In this document: positions 37,252-51,425 of the stretch, in pieces
How the letters are laid out: each line of letters begins with the position of its first letter
Position numbering within the stretch: the first letter of the stretch is position 1
Source of the DNA: Hydractinia symbiolongicarpus
Taxonomy: Eukaryota > Cnidaria > Hydrozoa > Anthoathecata > Hydractiniidae
Length of the DNA: 64,000 nt
Assembly: GCF_029227915.1 (NCBI RefSeq)
Contig: NC_079878.1
Span: forward strand, 35,057,501 to 35,121,500
Direction: 5' to 3'
Notes under the pieces: model-generated
What the model was told of the DNA's origin: nothing
The model's input: the letters and a program-made list of their open reading frames with translations, nothing else
Databases searched by the model: none
Position numbers and translations under genes: made by a program

Positions 37252-38065
37252 CTAAATACATGTTGGTACGAATATGTGACCCAACCGTTGAAATTCAAAC
37301 GGACTGATACCGTTAGAAAGTCAATGAAATGTACTTTTTGAAACTGTCGCTATTTCTTCAGCGCGCGATAACGGATAGGATTTGTCGCACAGTAAAGAAT
37401 GACTTTTTTTATCTTAATTTTTAAATGAAGCGCTACCACAGCGCCGAGTGTAATCGCTGAGTTCCGGCAATCACGTCAAATTAAGAAGAATGTTATTTCT
37501 TGTAGTCCAATTGTCTCATTTATCACATTAATCAGGTCCCAGTCCAAATTTAGTTTAATTAAGTCCCACAGTCAATCGTTTTATTGTTAAAAGCGACGCA
37601 ACCTAGTGATATCAAAAAAAAAATGTCGCTAAATACATGTTGGTACGAATATCTGACCCAACCGTTGTAACTCAAACGGACTTACACCGTTAGAAAGTCA
37701 AGAAATGTAGTTTTTAAAACTGTCGCTAATTCTTCAGCGCGCGATAACGGCTAGGATAGGTTCCACAGTAAAAAATGACTTAATAATCTAAATTTTTAAA
37801 TGAAGCGCTACCACAGCGCCCAGTGTAATCGCTGAGTTCCGGCAATCACGTCAAATTAACAAGAATGTTATTTCTTGGAGTCCAATTTTCCCATTTATCA
37901 CACTTATCAGGTCACAGTCCAAAGTTAGTACAATTAAGTCCCACAGACAATCGTTTCACTGTTATAAGCGATGCAACCTAGTAATATCAAATAAATATCG
38001 CTAAATACATGTTGGTACGAATATGTGACCCAACCGTTGAAATTCAAACGGACTGACACCGTTAG
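37252..38065. repeat. Partial extra copy of octamer segment
   Basis: Monomers 37252 and 37629 and the left part of 38001 follow the order of 35381-35758-36130 (and 32406-32782-33154), not the order expected after 36878. TAATTCTTC followed by GGTTCCACAG near 37726 matches 32880 and 35856. Monomer 38001 changes type at about 38066 (TTAGAAAATCAATG). Confidence 0.82.
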
Positions 38066-38744
38066 AAAATCAATGAAATGTAGTTTTTGAAACTGTCGCT
38101 ATTTCTTCAGCGCGCGATAACGGCTAGGATTGGTCCCACATTAAAAAATGACTTATTAATCTAAATTTTTTAATGAAGCGCTACACAGCGCCCAGTGTAA
38201 TCGCTGAGTTCCGGCAATCATGTCAAATTAATAAGAATGTTATTTCTTGGAGTCCAATTTTCCAATTTATCACATTTATCAGGTCACAGTCCAAAGTTGG
38301 TTCAATTAAGTCCCACAGTCAATCGTTTCACTGTTAAAAGCGATGCAACCTAGTAATAGCAGAAAAACATCGCTAAATACATGTTGGTACGAATATGTGA
38401 CCCAACCGTTGTAACTCAAACGGACTTACACCGTTAGAAAATCAATGAAATGTAGTTTTTGAAACTGTCGCTATTTCTTCAGCGCGCGATAACGGCTAGG
38501 ATTGGTCCCACATTAACAAATGACTTATTAATCTAAATTTTTTAATGAAGCGCTACACAGCGCCCAGTGTAATCGCTGAGTTCCGGCAATCATGTCAAAT
38601 TAATAAGAATGTTATTTCTTGGAGTCCAATTTTCCAATTTATCACATTTATCAGGTCACAGTCCAAAGTTGGTTCAATTAAGTCCCACAGTCAATCGTTT
38701 CACTGTTAAAAGCGATACAACCTAGTAATATCAGAAAAACATCG
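38001..38744. repeat. Adjacent monomer duplication, 372-bp offset
   Basis: From about 38066 the monomer beginning at 38001 matches the next one (38373). Both have GTTTTTGAAACTG, CCCACATTAA, AATTTTTTAATGAAG and the one-base-shorter GCTACACAGCGC. This is the only clear single-monomer tandem duplication in the window. Confidence 0.8.
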
Positions 38745-41459
38745 CTAAATACATGTTGGTACGAATATGTGACCCAACCGTTGTAACTCAAACGGACTTA
38801 CACCGTTAGAAAGTCAAGAAATGTAGTTTTTAAAACTGTCGCTAATTCTTCAGCGCGCGATAACGGCTAGGATAGGTCCAACAGTAAAAAATGACTTATT
38901 AAGCTAAATTTTTAAATGAAGCACTACCACAGCGCCCAGTGTAATCGCTGAGTTCCCGCAATTATGTCAAATTAATAAGAATGTTATTTCTTGGAGTCCA
39001 TTTTTCCCATTTATCACATTTATCAGGTAACAGTCTAAAGTTAGCACAATTAAGTCCCACAGTCAATCGTTTAACTGTTATAAGCGATGCAACCTAGTAA
39101 TATCAATTAAATATCGCTAAATACATGTTGGTACAAATATGTGACCCAACCGTTGAAATTCAAACGGACTGACACCGTTAGAAAGTCAGTGAAATGTAGT
39201 ATTTGAAACTGTCTCTATTTCTTCAGCGCGCGCTAACGGCTAGGATTGGTCCAACAGTAAAGAATGATTTATTTACCTAAATATTTAAATGAAGCGCTAC
39301 TACAGCGCCCAGTGTAATCGCTGAGTTCCGGCAATCACGTCAAAGTAAGAAGAATGTTATTTCTTGGAGTCCAATTTTCCCATTTATCACACTTATCAGG
39401 TCACAGTCCAAAGTTAGTACAATTAAGTCCCACAGTCAATCGTTTCACTGTTATAAGCGATGCAACCTAGTAATATCAAATAAATATCGCTAAATACATG
39501 TTGGTACGAATATGTGACCCAACCATTGAAATTCAAACGGACTGACACCGTTAGAAAGTCAGTGAAATGTAGTATTTGAAACTGTTTCTATTTCTTCAGC
39601 GCGCGCTAACGGCTAGGATTGGTCCAACAGTAAAGAATGATTTTTTTATCTAAATATTTAAATGAAGCGCTACCACAGCGCCCAGTGTAATCGCTGAGTT
39701 CCGGCAATCACGTCAAATTAAGAAGAATGTTTTCTCTTGGAGTCCACTTTTCTCATATATCACAATTATCAGGTCTTCAGTCCAAAGTTAGTTCAATTAA
39801 GTCCCACAGTCAATCGTTTCATTGTTAAAAGCGATGCAACCTAGTAATAGCAGAAAAACATCGCTAAATACATGTTGGTACGAATATGTGACCCAACCGT
39901 TGTAACTCAAACGGACTTACACCGTTAGAAAATCAATGAAATGTAGTTTTTGAAACTGTCGCTATTTCTTCAGCGCGCGATAACGGCTAGGATTGGTCCC
40001 ACATTAAAAAATGACTTATTAATCTAAATTTTTTAATGAAGCCCTACCACAGCGCCGAGTGTAATCGCTGAGTTTCGGCAATCACGTCAAATTAAGAAGA
40101 ATGTTATTTCTTGTAGTCCAATTGTCTCATTTATCACATTAATCAGGTCACAGTCCAAATTTAGTTTAATTAAGTCCCACAGTCAATCGTTTTATTGTTA
40201 AAAGCGACGCAACCTAGTGATATCAAAAAAAAATATCGCTAAATACATGTTGGTACGAATATGTGACCCAACCGTTGTAACTCAAACGGACTTACACCGT
40301 TAGAAAGTCAAGAAATGTAGTTTTTAAAACTGTCGCTATTTCTTCAGCGCGCGATAACGGCTAGGATAGGTCCCACAGTAAAAAATGACTTAATAATCTA
40401 AATTATTAAATGAAGCGCCACCACAGCGCCCAGTGTAATCGCTGAGTTCCGGCAATCATGTCAAATTAACAAGAATGTTAATTCTTGGAGTCCAATTGTC
40501 TCATTTATCACATTAATCAGGTCACAGTCCAAATTTAGTTTAATTAAGTCCCACAGTCAATCGTTTTATTGTTAAAAGCGACGCAACCTGGTGATATCAA
40601 AAAAAAATATCGCTAAATACATGTTGCTACGAATATGTGACCCAATCGTTGTAACTCAAACGGACTGACACCGTTAGAAAATCAATGAAATGTAGTTTTT
40701 GAAACTGTCGCTATTTCTTCAGCGCGCGATAACGGCTAGGATTGGTCCCACATTAAACAATGACTTATTAATCTAAATTTTTTAATGAAGCGCTACACAG
40801 CGCCCAGTGTAATCGCTGAGTTCCGGCAATCATGTCAAATTAAGAGGAATGTTATTTCTTGGAGTCCAATTTTCTCATTTATCACATTTATCAGGTCACA
40901 GTCCAATGTTAGTTCAATTAAGTCCCACAGTCAATCGTTTCATTGTTAAAAGCGATGCAACCTAGTAATAGCAGAAAAATATCGCTAAATACATGTTGGT
41001 ACGAATATGTGACCCAACCGTTGTAACTCAAACGGACTTACACCGTTAGAAAATCAATGAAATGTAGTTTTTGAAACTGTCGCTATTTCTTCAGCGCGCG
41101 ATAACGGCTAGGATTGGTCCCACATTAAAAAATGACTTATTAATCGAAATTTTTTAATGAAGCGCTACACAGCGCCCAGTGTAATCGCTGAGTTCCGGCA
41201 ATCATGTCAAATTAAGAGGAATGTTATTTCTTGGAGTCCAGTTTTCTCATATATCACATTTATCAGGTCACAGTCCAAAGTTAGTTAATTAAGTCCCACA
41301 GTCAATCGTTTCATTGTTAAAAGCGATGCAACCTAGTAATATCAGAAAAACATCGCTAAATACATGTTGGTACGAATATGTGACCCAACAGTTGTAACTC
41401 AAACGGACTTACACCGTTAGAAAGTCAAGAAATGTAGTTTTTAAAACTGTCGCTATTTC
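38745..41459. repeat. Mixed monomers 105-112 (left part)
   Basis: Monomer starts are 38745, 39117, 39490, 39864, 40239, 40613, 40985 and 41356. Types known from both sides are interleaved. 38745 matches 41727, 49559 and 58143 (GGTCCAACAG, GCACTACC, TTCCCGCAATTATG). 39117 and 39490 match the GTAGTATTTG type of the octamer region. Parts of 40239 and 40613 carry the CATTAATCAGG type with A-rich ends, and 40613 and 40985 carry the CTACACAGCG type. I saw no fixed higher-order period. Confidence 0.75.
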
Positions 41460-42980
41460 TTCAGCGCGCGATAACAGCTAGGATAGGTCCCACAGTAAAA
41501 AATGACTTATTAATCTAAATTTTTAAATGAAGCGCTACCACAGCGCCCAGTGTAATCGCTGAGTTCCGGCAATCATGTCAAATTAGTAAGATGTTATTTC
41601 TTGGAGTCCAATTTTCCAATTTATCACATTTATCAGGTCACAGTCCAAAGTTGGTTCAATTAAGTCCTACAGTCAATCGTTTCACTGTTAAAAGCGATAC
41701 AACCTAGTAATATCAGAAAAACATCGCTAAATACATGTTGGTACGAATATGTGACCCAACCGTTGTAACTCAAACGGACTTACACCGTTAGAAAGTCAAG
41801 AAATGTAGTTTTTAAAACTGTCGCTAATTCTTCAGCGCGCGATAACGGCTAGGATAGGTCCAACAGTAAAAAATGACTTATTAATCTAAATTTTTAAATG
41901 AAGCACTACCACAGCGCCCAGTGTAATCGCTGAGTTCCCGCAATTATGTCAAATTAATAAGAATGTTATTTCTTGGAGTCCAATTTTCCCATTTATCACA
42001 TTTATCGGGTCACAGTCCAAAGTTAGCACAATTAAGTCCCACAGTCAATCGTTTCACTGTTATAGGCGATGCAACCTAGTAATATCAAATAAATATCGCT
42101 AAATACATGTTGGTACGAATATGTGACCCAACCGTTGTAACTCAAACAGACTGACACCGTTAGAAAGTCAATGAAATGTAGTTTTTGAAACTGTCGCTAT
42201 TTCTTCAGCGCGCGATAACGGCTAGGATAGGTCCCACAGTAAAAAATGACTTAACAATCTAAATTTTTAAATGAAGCGCTACCACAGCGCCCAGTGTAAT
42301 CGCTGAGTTCCAACAATCACGTCAAAGTAAGAAGAATGTTATTTCTTGGAGTCCAATTTTCTCATATATCACATTTATTAGATCTTCAGTCCAAAGTTAG
42401 TTCAATTAAGTCCCACAGTCAATCGTTTCATTGTTAAAAGCGATGCAACCTAGCAATATCAGAAAAACTTCGCTAAATAAATATTGGTACGAATATGTGA
42501 CCCAACCGTTGTAACTCAAACGGACTTACACCGTTAGAAAGTCAAGAAATGTAGTTTTTAAAACTGTCGCTATTTCTTCAGCGCGCGATAACGGCTAGGA
42601 TAGGTCCCACAGTAAAAAATGACTTATTAATCTAAATTTTTAAATGAAACGCTACCACAGCGCCCAGTGTAATCGCTGAGTTCCGGCAATCATGTCAAAT
42701 TAATAAGGATGTTATTTCTTGGAGTCCAATTTTCCCATTTATCACATTTATCAGGTCACAGTCCAAAGTTAGTTCAATTAAGTCCCACAGTCAATCGTTT
42801 CACTGTTAAAAGCGATGCAAACTAGTAATATCAAATAAATATCGCTAAATACATGTTGGTACGAATATGTAAGCCAACCGTTGAAATTCAAACGGACTGA
42901 TACCGTTAGAAAGTCAATGAAATTTACTTTTTGAAACTGTCGCTATTTCTTCAGCGCGCGATAACGGATAGGATTTGTCG
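41460..42980. repeat. Dispersed cassette, copy 1 (monomers 113-116)
   Basis: Monomers 41727, 42099 and 42473 and the left part of 42845 match 49559, 49931, 50305 and 50677 at exactly 7832 bp. Marks: CAACAATCACGTCAAAG (42311/50143), CGCTAAATAAAT (about 42471/50303) and GCAAACTAG (42817/50649). The right side of monomer 42845 departs at CACAGTAAA near 42980 and continues as the type at 57180-57398, so this copy has a hybrid end. Confidence 0.88.
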
Positions 42981-45459
42981 CACAGTAAAAAATGACTTAA
43001 TAATCTAAATTTTTAAATGAAGCGCTACCACAGCGCCCAATGTAATCGCTGAGTTCCGGCAATCATGTCAAATTAACAAGAATGTTATTTCTTGGAGTCC
43101 AATTTTCCCATTTATCACACTTATCAAGTCACAGTCCAAAGTTAGTACTATTAAGTCCCACAGTCAATCGTTTCACTGTTATAAGCGATGCAACCTAGTA
43201 ATATCAAATAAATATCGCTAAATACATGTTGGTACGAATATGTGACCCAACTGTTGAAATTCAAACGGACTGACACCGTTAGAAAGTCAGTGAAATGTAG
43301 TATTTGAAACTGTCTCTATTTCTTCAGCGCGCGCTAACGGCTAGGATTGGTCCCACAGTAAAGAATGATTTATTTATCTAAATATTTAAATGAAGCGCTA
43401 CCACAGCGCCGAGTGTAATCGCTGAGTTCCGGCAATCACGTCAAATTAAAAAGAATGTTATTTCTTGGAGTCCAATTGTCTCATTTATCACATTAATCAG
43501 GTCACAGTCCAAATTTAGTTTAATTAAGTCCCACAGTCAATCGTTTTATTGTTAAAAGCGACGCAACCTAGTGATATCAAAAAAAAATATCGCTAAATAC
43601 ATGTTGGTACGAATATGTGACCCAATCGTTGTAACTCAAACGGACTGGCACCGTTAGAAAATCAATGAAATGTAGTTTTTAAGACTGTCGCTATTTCTTC
43701 AGCGCGCGATAACGGCTAGGATTGGTCCCACATTAAACAATGACTTATTAATCTAAATTTTTTAATGAAGCGCTACACAGCGCCCAGTGTAATCGCTGAG
43801 TTCCGGCAATCATGTCAAATTAAGAGGAATGTTATTTCTTGGAGTCCAATTTTCTCATTTATCACATTTATCAGGTCACAGTCCAATGTTAGTTCAATTA
43901 AGTCCCACAGTCAATCGTTTCATTGTTAAAAGCGATGCAACCTAGTAATATCAGAAAAATATCGCTAAATACATGTTGGTACGAATATGTGACCCAACTG
44001 TTGTAACTCATACGGACTTAAACCGTTAGAAAGTCAATGAAATGTAGTTTTTGAAACTGTCGCTATTTCTTTAGCGGGCGATAACGGCTGCGATAGGTCC
44101 CAGAGTAAAAAAATGACTTATTAATCGAAATTTTTAAATGAAGCGCTACCACATCCCCCAGTGTAATCGCTGAGTTCCCGCAATCATGTCAAATTAAGAG
44201 GAATGTTATTTCTTGGAGTCCAATTTTCCCATTTATCACACTTATCAGGTCACAGTCCAAAGTTAGTACAATTAAGTCCCACAGTCAATCGTTTCACTGT
44301 TATAAGCGATGCAACCTAGTAATATCAAATAAATATCGCTAAATACATGTTGGTACGAATATGTGACCCAACCGTTGAAATTCAAACGGACTGACACCGT
44401 TAGAAAGTCAGTGAAATGTAGTATTTGAAACTGTCTCTATTTCTTCAGCGCGCGCTAACGGCTAGGATTGGTCCCACAGTAAAGAATGATTTATTTATCT
44501 AAATATTTAAATGAAGCGCTACCACAGCGCCGAGTGTAATCGCTGAGTTCCGGCAATCACGTCAAATTAAAAAGAATGTTATTTCTTGGAGTCCAATTGT
44601 CTCATTTATCACATTAATCAGGTCACAGTCCAAATTTAGTTTAATTAAGTCCCACAGTCAATCGTTTTATTGTTAAAAGCGACGCAACCTAGTGATATCA
44701 AAAAAAAATATCGCTAAATACATGTTGGTACGAATATGTGACCCAATCGTTGTAACTCAAACGGACTGACACCGTTAGAAAATCAATGAAATGTAGTTTT
44801 TAAGACTGTCGCTATTTCTTCAGCGCGCGATAACGGCTAGGATTGGTCCCACATTAAACAATGACTTATTAATCTAAATTTTTTAATGAAGCGCTACACA
44901 GCGCCCAGTGTAATCGCTGAGTTCCGGCAATCATGTCAAATTAAGAGGAATGTTATTTCTTGGAGTCCAATTTTCTCATTTATCACATTTATCAGGTCAC
45001 AGTCCAATGTTAGTTCAATTAAGTCCCACAGTCAATCGTTTCATTGTTAAAAGCGATGCAACCTAGTAATATCAGAAAAATATCGCTAAATACATGTTGG
45101 TACGAATATGTGACCCAACTGTTGTAACTCATACGGACTTAAACCGTTAGAAAGTCAATGAAATGTAGTTTTTGAAACTGTCGCTATTTCTTTAGCGGGC
45201 GATAACGGCTGCGATAGGTCCCAGAGTAAAAAAATGACTTATTAATCGAAATTTTTAAATGAAGCGCTACCACATCCCCCAGTATAATCGCTGAGTTCCC
45301 GCAATCACGTCAAATTAAGAAAAACGTTATTTCTTGGAGACCAATTTTCCCATTTATCACATTTATCAGGTCAGAGTCGAATGTTAGTTCAATTAAGTCC
45401 CACAGTCAATCGTTTCACTGTTAAAAACGATTCAACCTAGTAATATCAGATGTATATCG
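42981..45459. repeat. Trimeric HOR, 1121-bp period, two copies
   Basis: Monomers 43218, 43593 and 43965 pair with 44339, 44714 and 45086 at 1121 bp. The third monomer type is distinctive: GTTAGAAAGTC after ACTTAAACC, TTTAGCGGGCGATAACGG, GCGATAGGTCC (44090/45211), and CACATCCCCCAG in place of the usual hairpin arm. The matching region at 51.4 kb has only one copy of this trimer. Confidence 0.92.
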
Positions 45460-47325
45460 CTAAATACATGATGGGACGAATATGTGACCCAACCGTTGTA
45501 ACTCAAACGGACTGACACCGTTAGAAAGTCAATGAAATGTAGTTTTTGAAACTGTCGATATTTCTTTACCGCGCGATAACGGATAGGATTGGTTCCACAG
45601 TAAAGAATGATTTATTTATCTAAATTTTTAAATGAAGCGCTACCACAGCGCCCAGTGTAATCGCTGAGTTCCGGCAATCACGACAAATGAAGAAGAATGT
45701 TATTTCTTGGAGTCCAATTGTCTCATTTATCACATTTATCTGTTCACAGTCCAATGTTAGTTCAATTAAGTCCCACAGTCATTCGTTTCATTGTTAAAAG
45801 CGATGCAACCTAGTAATATCAGAAAAACTTCGCTAAATACATGTTGGTACGAATATGTGACCCAACTGTTGTAACTCATACGGACTTAAACCGTTAGAAA
45901 GTCGATGAAATGTAGTTTTTGAAACTGTCCCTATCTCTTTAGCGGGCGATAACGGCTGCGATAGGTCCCAGAGCAAAAAAATGACTTATTAATCGAAATT
46001 TTTAAATGAAGCGCTACCACATCCCCCAGTGTAATCGCTGAGTTCCCGCAATCATGTCAAATTAAGAAAAACGTTATTTCTTGGAGACCAATTTTCCCAT
46101 TTATCACATTTATCAGGTCAGAGTCGAAAGTTAGTTCAATTAAGTCCCACAGTCAATCGTTTCACTGTTAAAAACGATTCAACCTAGTAATATCAGATGT
46201 ATATCGTTAAATACATGATGGGACGAATATGTGACCCAACCGTTGTAACTCAAACGGACTGACACCGTTAGAAAGTCAATGAAATGTAGTTTTTGAAACT
46301 GTCGATATTTCTTTACCGCGCGATAACGGATAGGATTGGTTCCACAGTAAAGAATGATTTATTTATCTAAATTTTTAAATGAAGCGCTACCACAGCGCCC
46401 AGTGTAATCGCTGAGTTCCGGCAATCACGACAAATGAAGAAGAATGTTATTTCTTGGAGTCCAATTGTCTCATTTATCACATTTATCTGTTCACAGTCCA
46501 ATGTTAGTTCAATTAAGTCCCACAGTCATTCGTTTCATTGTTAAAAGCGATGCAACCTAGTAATATCAGAAAAACTTCGCTAAATACATGTTGGTACGAA
46601 TATGTGACCCAACCGTTGTAACTCAAACGGACTTACACCGTTAGAAAGTCAATGAAATGTAGTTTTTGAAACTGTCGCTATTTCTTTAGCGGGCGATAAC
46701 GGCTAGGATAGGTCCCAGAGTAAAAAAATGACTTATTAATCGAAATTTTTAAATGAAGCGCTATCACATCCCCAGTGTAATCGCTGAGTTCCGGCAATCA
46801 TGTCAAATTAAGAAAAACGTTATTTCTTGGAGACCAATTTTCCCATTTATCACATTTATCAGGTCAGAGTCGAAAGTTAGTTCAACTAAGTCCCACAGTT
46901 AATCGTTTCACTGTTAAAAACGATTCAACCTAATAATATCAGATGAATATCGCTAAATACATGATGGGACGAATATGTGACCCAACCGTTGTAACTCAAA
47001 CGGACTGACACCGTTAGAAAGTCAATGAAATGTAGTTTTTGAAACTGTCGATATTTCTTTATCGCGCGATAACGGATAGGATTGGTTTCACAGTAAAGAA
47101 TGATTTATTTATCTAAATTTTTAAATGAAGCGCCAACACAGCGCCCAGTGTAATCGCTGATTTCCGGCAATCGCGACAAATGAAGAAGAATGTTATTTAT
47201 TGGAGTCCAATTGTCTCATTTATCACATTTATCAGTTCACAGTCCAATGTTAGTACAATTAAGTCCCACAGTCAATCGTTTCATTGTTAAAAGCGATGCA
47301 ACCGAGTAATATCAGAAAAACTTCG
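45460..47325. repeat. Dimeric HOR, 747-bp period, 2.5 copies
   Basis: Monomers 45460, 46207 and 46953 carry CATGATGGGACG and GTCGATATTTC. They alternate with 45833 and 46580, which carry GCGGGCGATAACGG and CACATCCCCCAG or CACATCCCCAG. ATGGGACG falls at 45471, 46218 and 46964. The monomer at 46207 starts TTAAATACATG instead of CTAAATACATG. Related dimers occur at 52172 and 62995. Confidence 0.92.
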
Positions 47326-49289
47326 CTAAATATATGTTGGTACGAATATGTGACACAACTGTTGAAACTCAAACGGACTGACACCGTTAGAAAGTCATTG
47401 AAATGTAGTATTTGAAACTTTCTCTATTTCTTTACCGCGCGATAACGGATAGGATTGGTTCCACAGTAAAGAATGATTTATTTATCTAAATTTTTGAATG
47501 AAGCGCTACCACAGCGCCCAGTGTAATCGCTGAGTTCCGGCAATCACAACAAATGAAAAAGAATGTTATTTCTTGGAGTCTAATTGTCTCATTTATCACA
47601 TTTATCAGTTCACAGTCCAATGTTAGTTCAATTAAGTCCCACAGTCAATCGTTTCATTGTTAAAAGCGATGCAACCTAGTAATATCAGAAAAACTTCGCT
47701 AAATACATGTTGGTACGAATATGTGAAACAACCGTTGTAACTCAAACGGACTGACACCGTTAGAAAGTCAAGAAATGTAGTTTTTAAAACTGTCGCTATT
47801 TCTTCAGCGCGGGATAACGGCTAGGATAGGTCCCACAGTAAAAAATGACTTATTAATCTAAATTTTTAAATGAAGCGCTACCACAGCGCTCAGTGTAATC
47901 GCTGAGTTCTGGCAATCATGTCAAATTAATAAGGATGTTATTTCTTGGAGTCCAATTTTCCCATTTATCACATTTATCAGGTCACAGTCCAAAGTTAGTT
48001 CAATTAAGTCCCACAGTCAATCGTTTCACTGTTAAAAGCGATGCAACCTAATAATATCAAATAAATATCGCTAAATACATGTTGGTACGAATATGTGACT
48101 CAACCGTTAAAATTCAAACGGACTGATACCGTTAGAAAATCAATGAAATGTAGTTTTTGAAACTGTCGCTATTTCTTCAGCGCGCGATAACGGCTAGGAT
48201 TGGTCCCACATTAAACAATGACTTATTAATCTAAATTTTTTAATGAAGCGCTACACAGCGCCCAGTGTAATCGCTGAGTTCCGGCAATCATGTCAAATTA
48301 AGAGGAATGTTATTTCTTGGAGTCCAATTTTCTCATTTATCACATTTATCAGGTCACAGTCCAATGTTAGTTCAATTAAGTCCCACAGTCAATCGTTTCA
48401 TTGTTAAAAGCGATGCAACCTAGTAATATCAGAAAAACTTCGCTAAATATATGTTGGTACGAATATGTGAAACAACCGTTGTAACTCAAACGGACTGACA
48501 CCGTTAGAAAGTCAAGAAATGTAGTTTTTAAAACTGTCGCTATTTCTTCAGCGCGGGATAACGGCTAGGATAGGTCCCACAGTAAAAAATGACTTATTAA
48601 TCTAAATTTTTAAATGAAGCGCTACCACAGCGCTCAGTGTAATCGCTGAGTTCTGGCAATCATGTCAAATTAATAAGGATGTTATTTCTTGGAGTCCAAT
48701 TTTCCCATTTATCACATTTATCAGGTCACAGTCCAAAGTTAGTTCAATTAAGTCCCACAGTCAATCGTTTCACTGTTAAAAGCGATGCAACCTAGTAATA
48801 TCAAATAAATATCGCTAAATACATGTTGGTACGAATATGTGACTCAACCGTTAAAATTCAAACGGACTGATACCGTTAGAAAATCAATGAAATGTAGTTT
48901 TTGAAACTGTCGCTATTTCTTCAGCGCGCGATAACGGCTAGGATTGGTCCCACATTAAACAATGACTTATTAATCTAAATTTTTTAATGAAGCGCTACAC
49001 AGCGCCCAGTGTAATCGCTGAGTTCCGGCAATCATGTCAAATTAAGAGGAATGTTATTTCTTGGAGTCCAATTTTCTCATTTATCACATTTATCAGGTCA
49101 CAGTCCAATGTTAGTTCAATTAAGTCCCACAGTCAATCGTTTCATTGTTAAAAGCGATGCAACCTAGTAATAGCAGAAAAACATCGCTAAATACATGTTG
49201 GTACGAATATGTGACCCAACCGTTGTAACTCAAACAGACTGACACCGTTAAAAATCAATGAAATGTAGTTTTTGAAACTGTCGCTATTT
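47326..49289. repeat. Dimeric HOR, 744-bp period, two copies, plus flanking monomers
   Basis: Monomers 47699 and 48071 pair with 48443 and 48815 at 744 bp. Marks: GTGAAACAACCG (about 47723/48467), CAGCGCGGGATAACGG (about 47807/48551), GTGACTCAACCGTTAAAATTC (about 48095/48839) and the CTACACAGCGC variant. Monomer 47326 has GTGACACAACTG and AAACTTTCTC. Monomer 49187 is a hybrid: its left end resembles 42099 and its right end 41356. Confidence 0.9.
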
Positions 49290-51425
49290 CTTCAGCGCGC
49301 GATAACAGCTAGGATAGGTCCCACAGTAAAAAATGACTTATTAATCTAAATTTTTAAATGAAGCGCTACCACAGCGCCCAGTGTAATCGCTGAGTTCCGG
49401 CAATCATGTCAAATTAATAAGAATGTTATTTCTTGGAGTCCAATTTTCCAATTTATCACATTTATCAGGTCACAGTCCAAAGTTGGTTCAATTAAGTCCC
49501 ACAGTCAATCGTTTCACTGTTAAAAGCTATACAACCTAGTAATATCAGAAAAACATCGCTAAATACATGTTGGTACGAATATGTGACCCAACCGTTGTAA
49601 CTCAAACGGACTTACACCGTTAGAAAGTCAAGAAATGTAGTTTTTAAAACTGTCGCTAATTCTTCATCGCGCGATAACGGCTAGGATAGGTCCAACAGTA
49701 AAAAATGACTTATTAATCTAAATTTTTAAATGAAGCACTACCACAGCGCCCAGTGTAATCGCTGAGTTCCCGCAATTATGTCAAATTAATAAGAATGTTA
49801 TTTCTTGGAGTCCAATTTTCCCATTTATCAAATTTATCAGGTCACAGTCCAAAGTTAGCACAATTAAGTCCCACAGTCAATCGTTTCACTGTTATAAGCG
49901 ATGCAACCTAGTAATATCAAATAAATATCGCTAAATACATGTTGGTACGAATATGTGACCCAACCGTTGTAACTCACACGGACTGACACCGTTAGAAAGT
50001 CAATGAAATGTAGTTTTTGAAACTGTCGCTATTTCTTCAGCGCGCGATAACGGCTAGGATAGGTCCCACAGTAAAAAATGACTTAACAATCTAAACTTTT
50101 AAATGAAGCGCTACCACAGCGCCCAGTGTAATCGCTGAGTTCCAACAATCACGTCAAAGTAAGAAGAATGTTATTTCTTGGAGTCCAATTTTCTCATATA
50201 TCACATTTATTAGGTCTTCAGTCCAAAGTTAGTTCAATTAAGTCCCACAGTCAATCGTTTCAATGTTAAAAGCGATGCAACCTAGTAATATCAGAAAAAC
50301 ATCGCTAAATAAATGTTGGTACGAATATGTGACCCAACCGTTGTAACTCAAACGGACTTACACCGTTAGAAAGTCAAGAAATGTAGTTTTTAAAACTGTC
50401 GCTATTTCTTCAGCGCGCGATAACGGCTAGGATAGGTCCCACAGTAAAAAATGACTTATTAATCTAAATTTTTAAATGAAGCGCTACCACAGCGCCCAGT
50501 GTAATCGCTGAGTTCCGGCAATCATGTCAAATTAATAAGGATGTTATTTCTTGGAGTCCAATTTTCCCATTTATCACATTTATCAGGTCACAGTCCAAAG
50601 TTAGTTCAATTAAGTCCCACAGTCAATCGTTTCACTGTTAAAAGCGATGCAAACTAGTAATATCAAATAAATATCGCTAAATACATGTTGGTACGAATAT
50701 GTGAGCCAAACGTTGAAATTCAACCGGACTGATACCGTTAGAAAGTCAATGAAATGTACTTTTTGAAACTGTCGCTATTTCTTCAGCGCGCGATAACGGA
50801 TAGGATTTGTCGCACAGTAAAGAATGACTTTTTTTATCTTAATTTTTAAATGAAGCCCTACCACAGCGCCGAGTGTAATCGCTGAGTTCCGGCAATCACG
50901 TCAAATTAAGAAGAATGTTATTTCTTGTAGTCCAATTGTCTCATTTATCACATTAATCAGGTCACAGTCCAAATTTAGTTTAATTAAGTCCCACAGTCAA
51001 TCGTTTTATTATTAAAAGCGACGCAACCTAGTGATATCAAAAAAAATATCGCTAAATACATGTTGGTACGAATATGTGACACAACCGTTGTAACTCAAAC
51101 GGACTTACACCGTTAGAAAGTCAAGAAATGTAGTTTTTAAAACTGTCGCTATTTCTTCAGCGCGCGATAACGGCTAGGATAGGTCCCACAGTATAAAATG
51201 ACTTAATAATCTAAATTTTTAAATGAAGCGCTACCACAGCGCCGAGTGTAATCGCTGAGTTCCGGCAATCACGTCAAATTAAAAAGAATGTTATTTCTTG
51301 GAGTCCAATTGTCTCATTTATCACATTAATCAGGTCAAAGTCCAAATTTAGTTTAATTAAGTCCCACAGTCAATCGTTTTATTGTTAAAGGCGACGCAAC
51401 CTAGTGAGATCAAAAAAAAATATCG
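49290..51425. repeat. Dispersed cassette, copy 2, with two extra monomers
   Basis: Monomers 49559, 49931, 50305, 50677 and 51052. The first four are the 7832-bp-offset counterparts of 41727-42970. Monomer 50677 keeps its full right half (TTGTCGCACAG, GACTTTTTTTATC). Monomer 51052 is a hybrid: the left and centre match 57027 (GTATAAAATGACTTAATAATC), while from about 51240 it matches the right side of 43218 (GCCGAGTG, TTAAAAAGAATG). Confidence 0.88.
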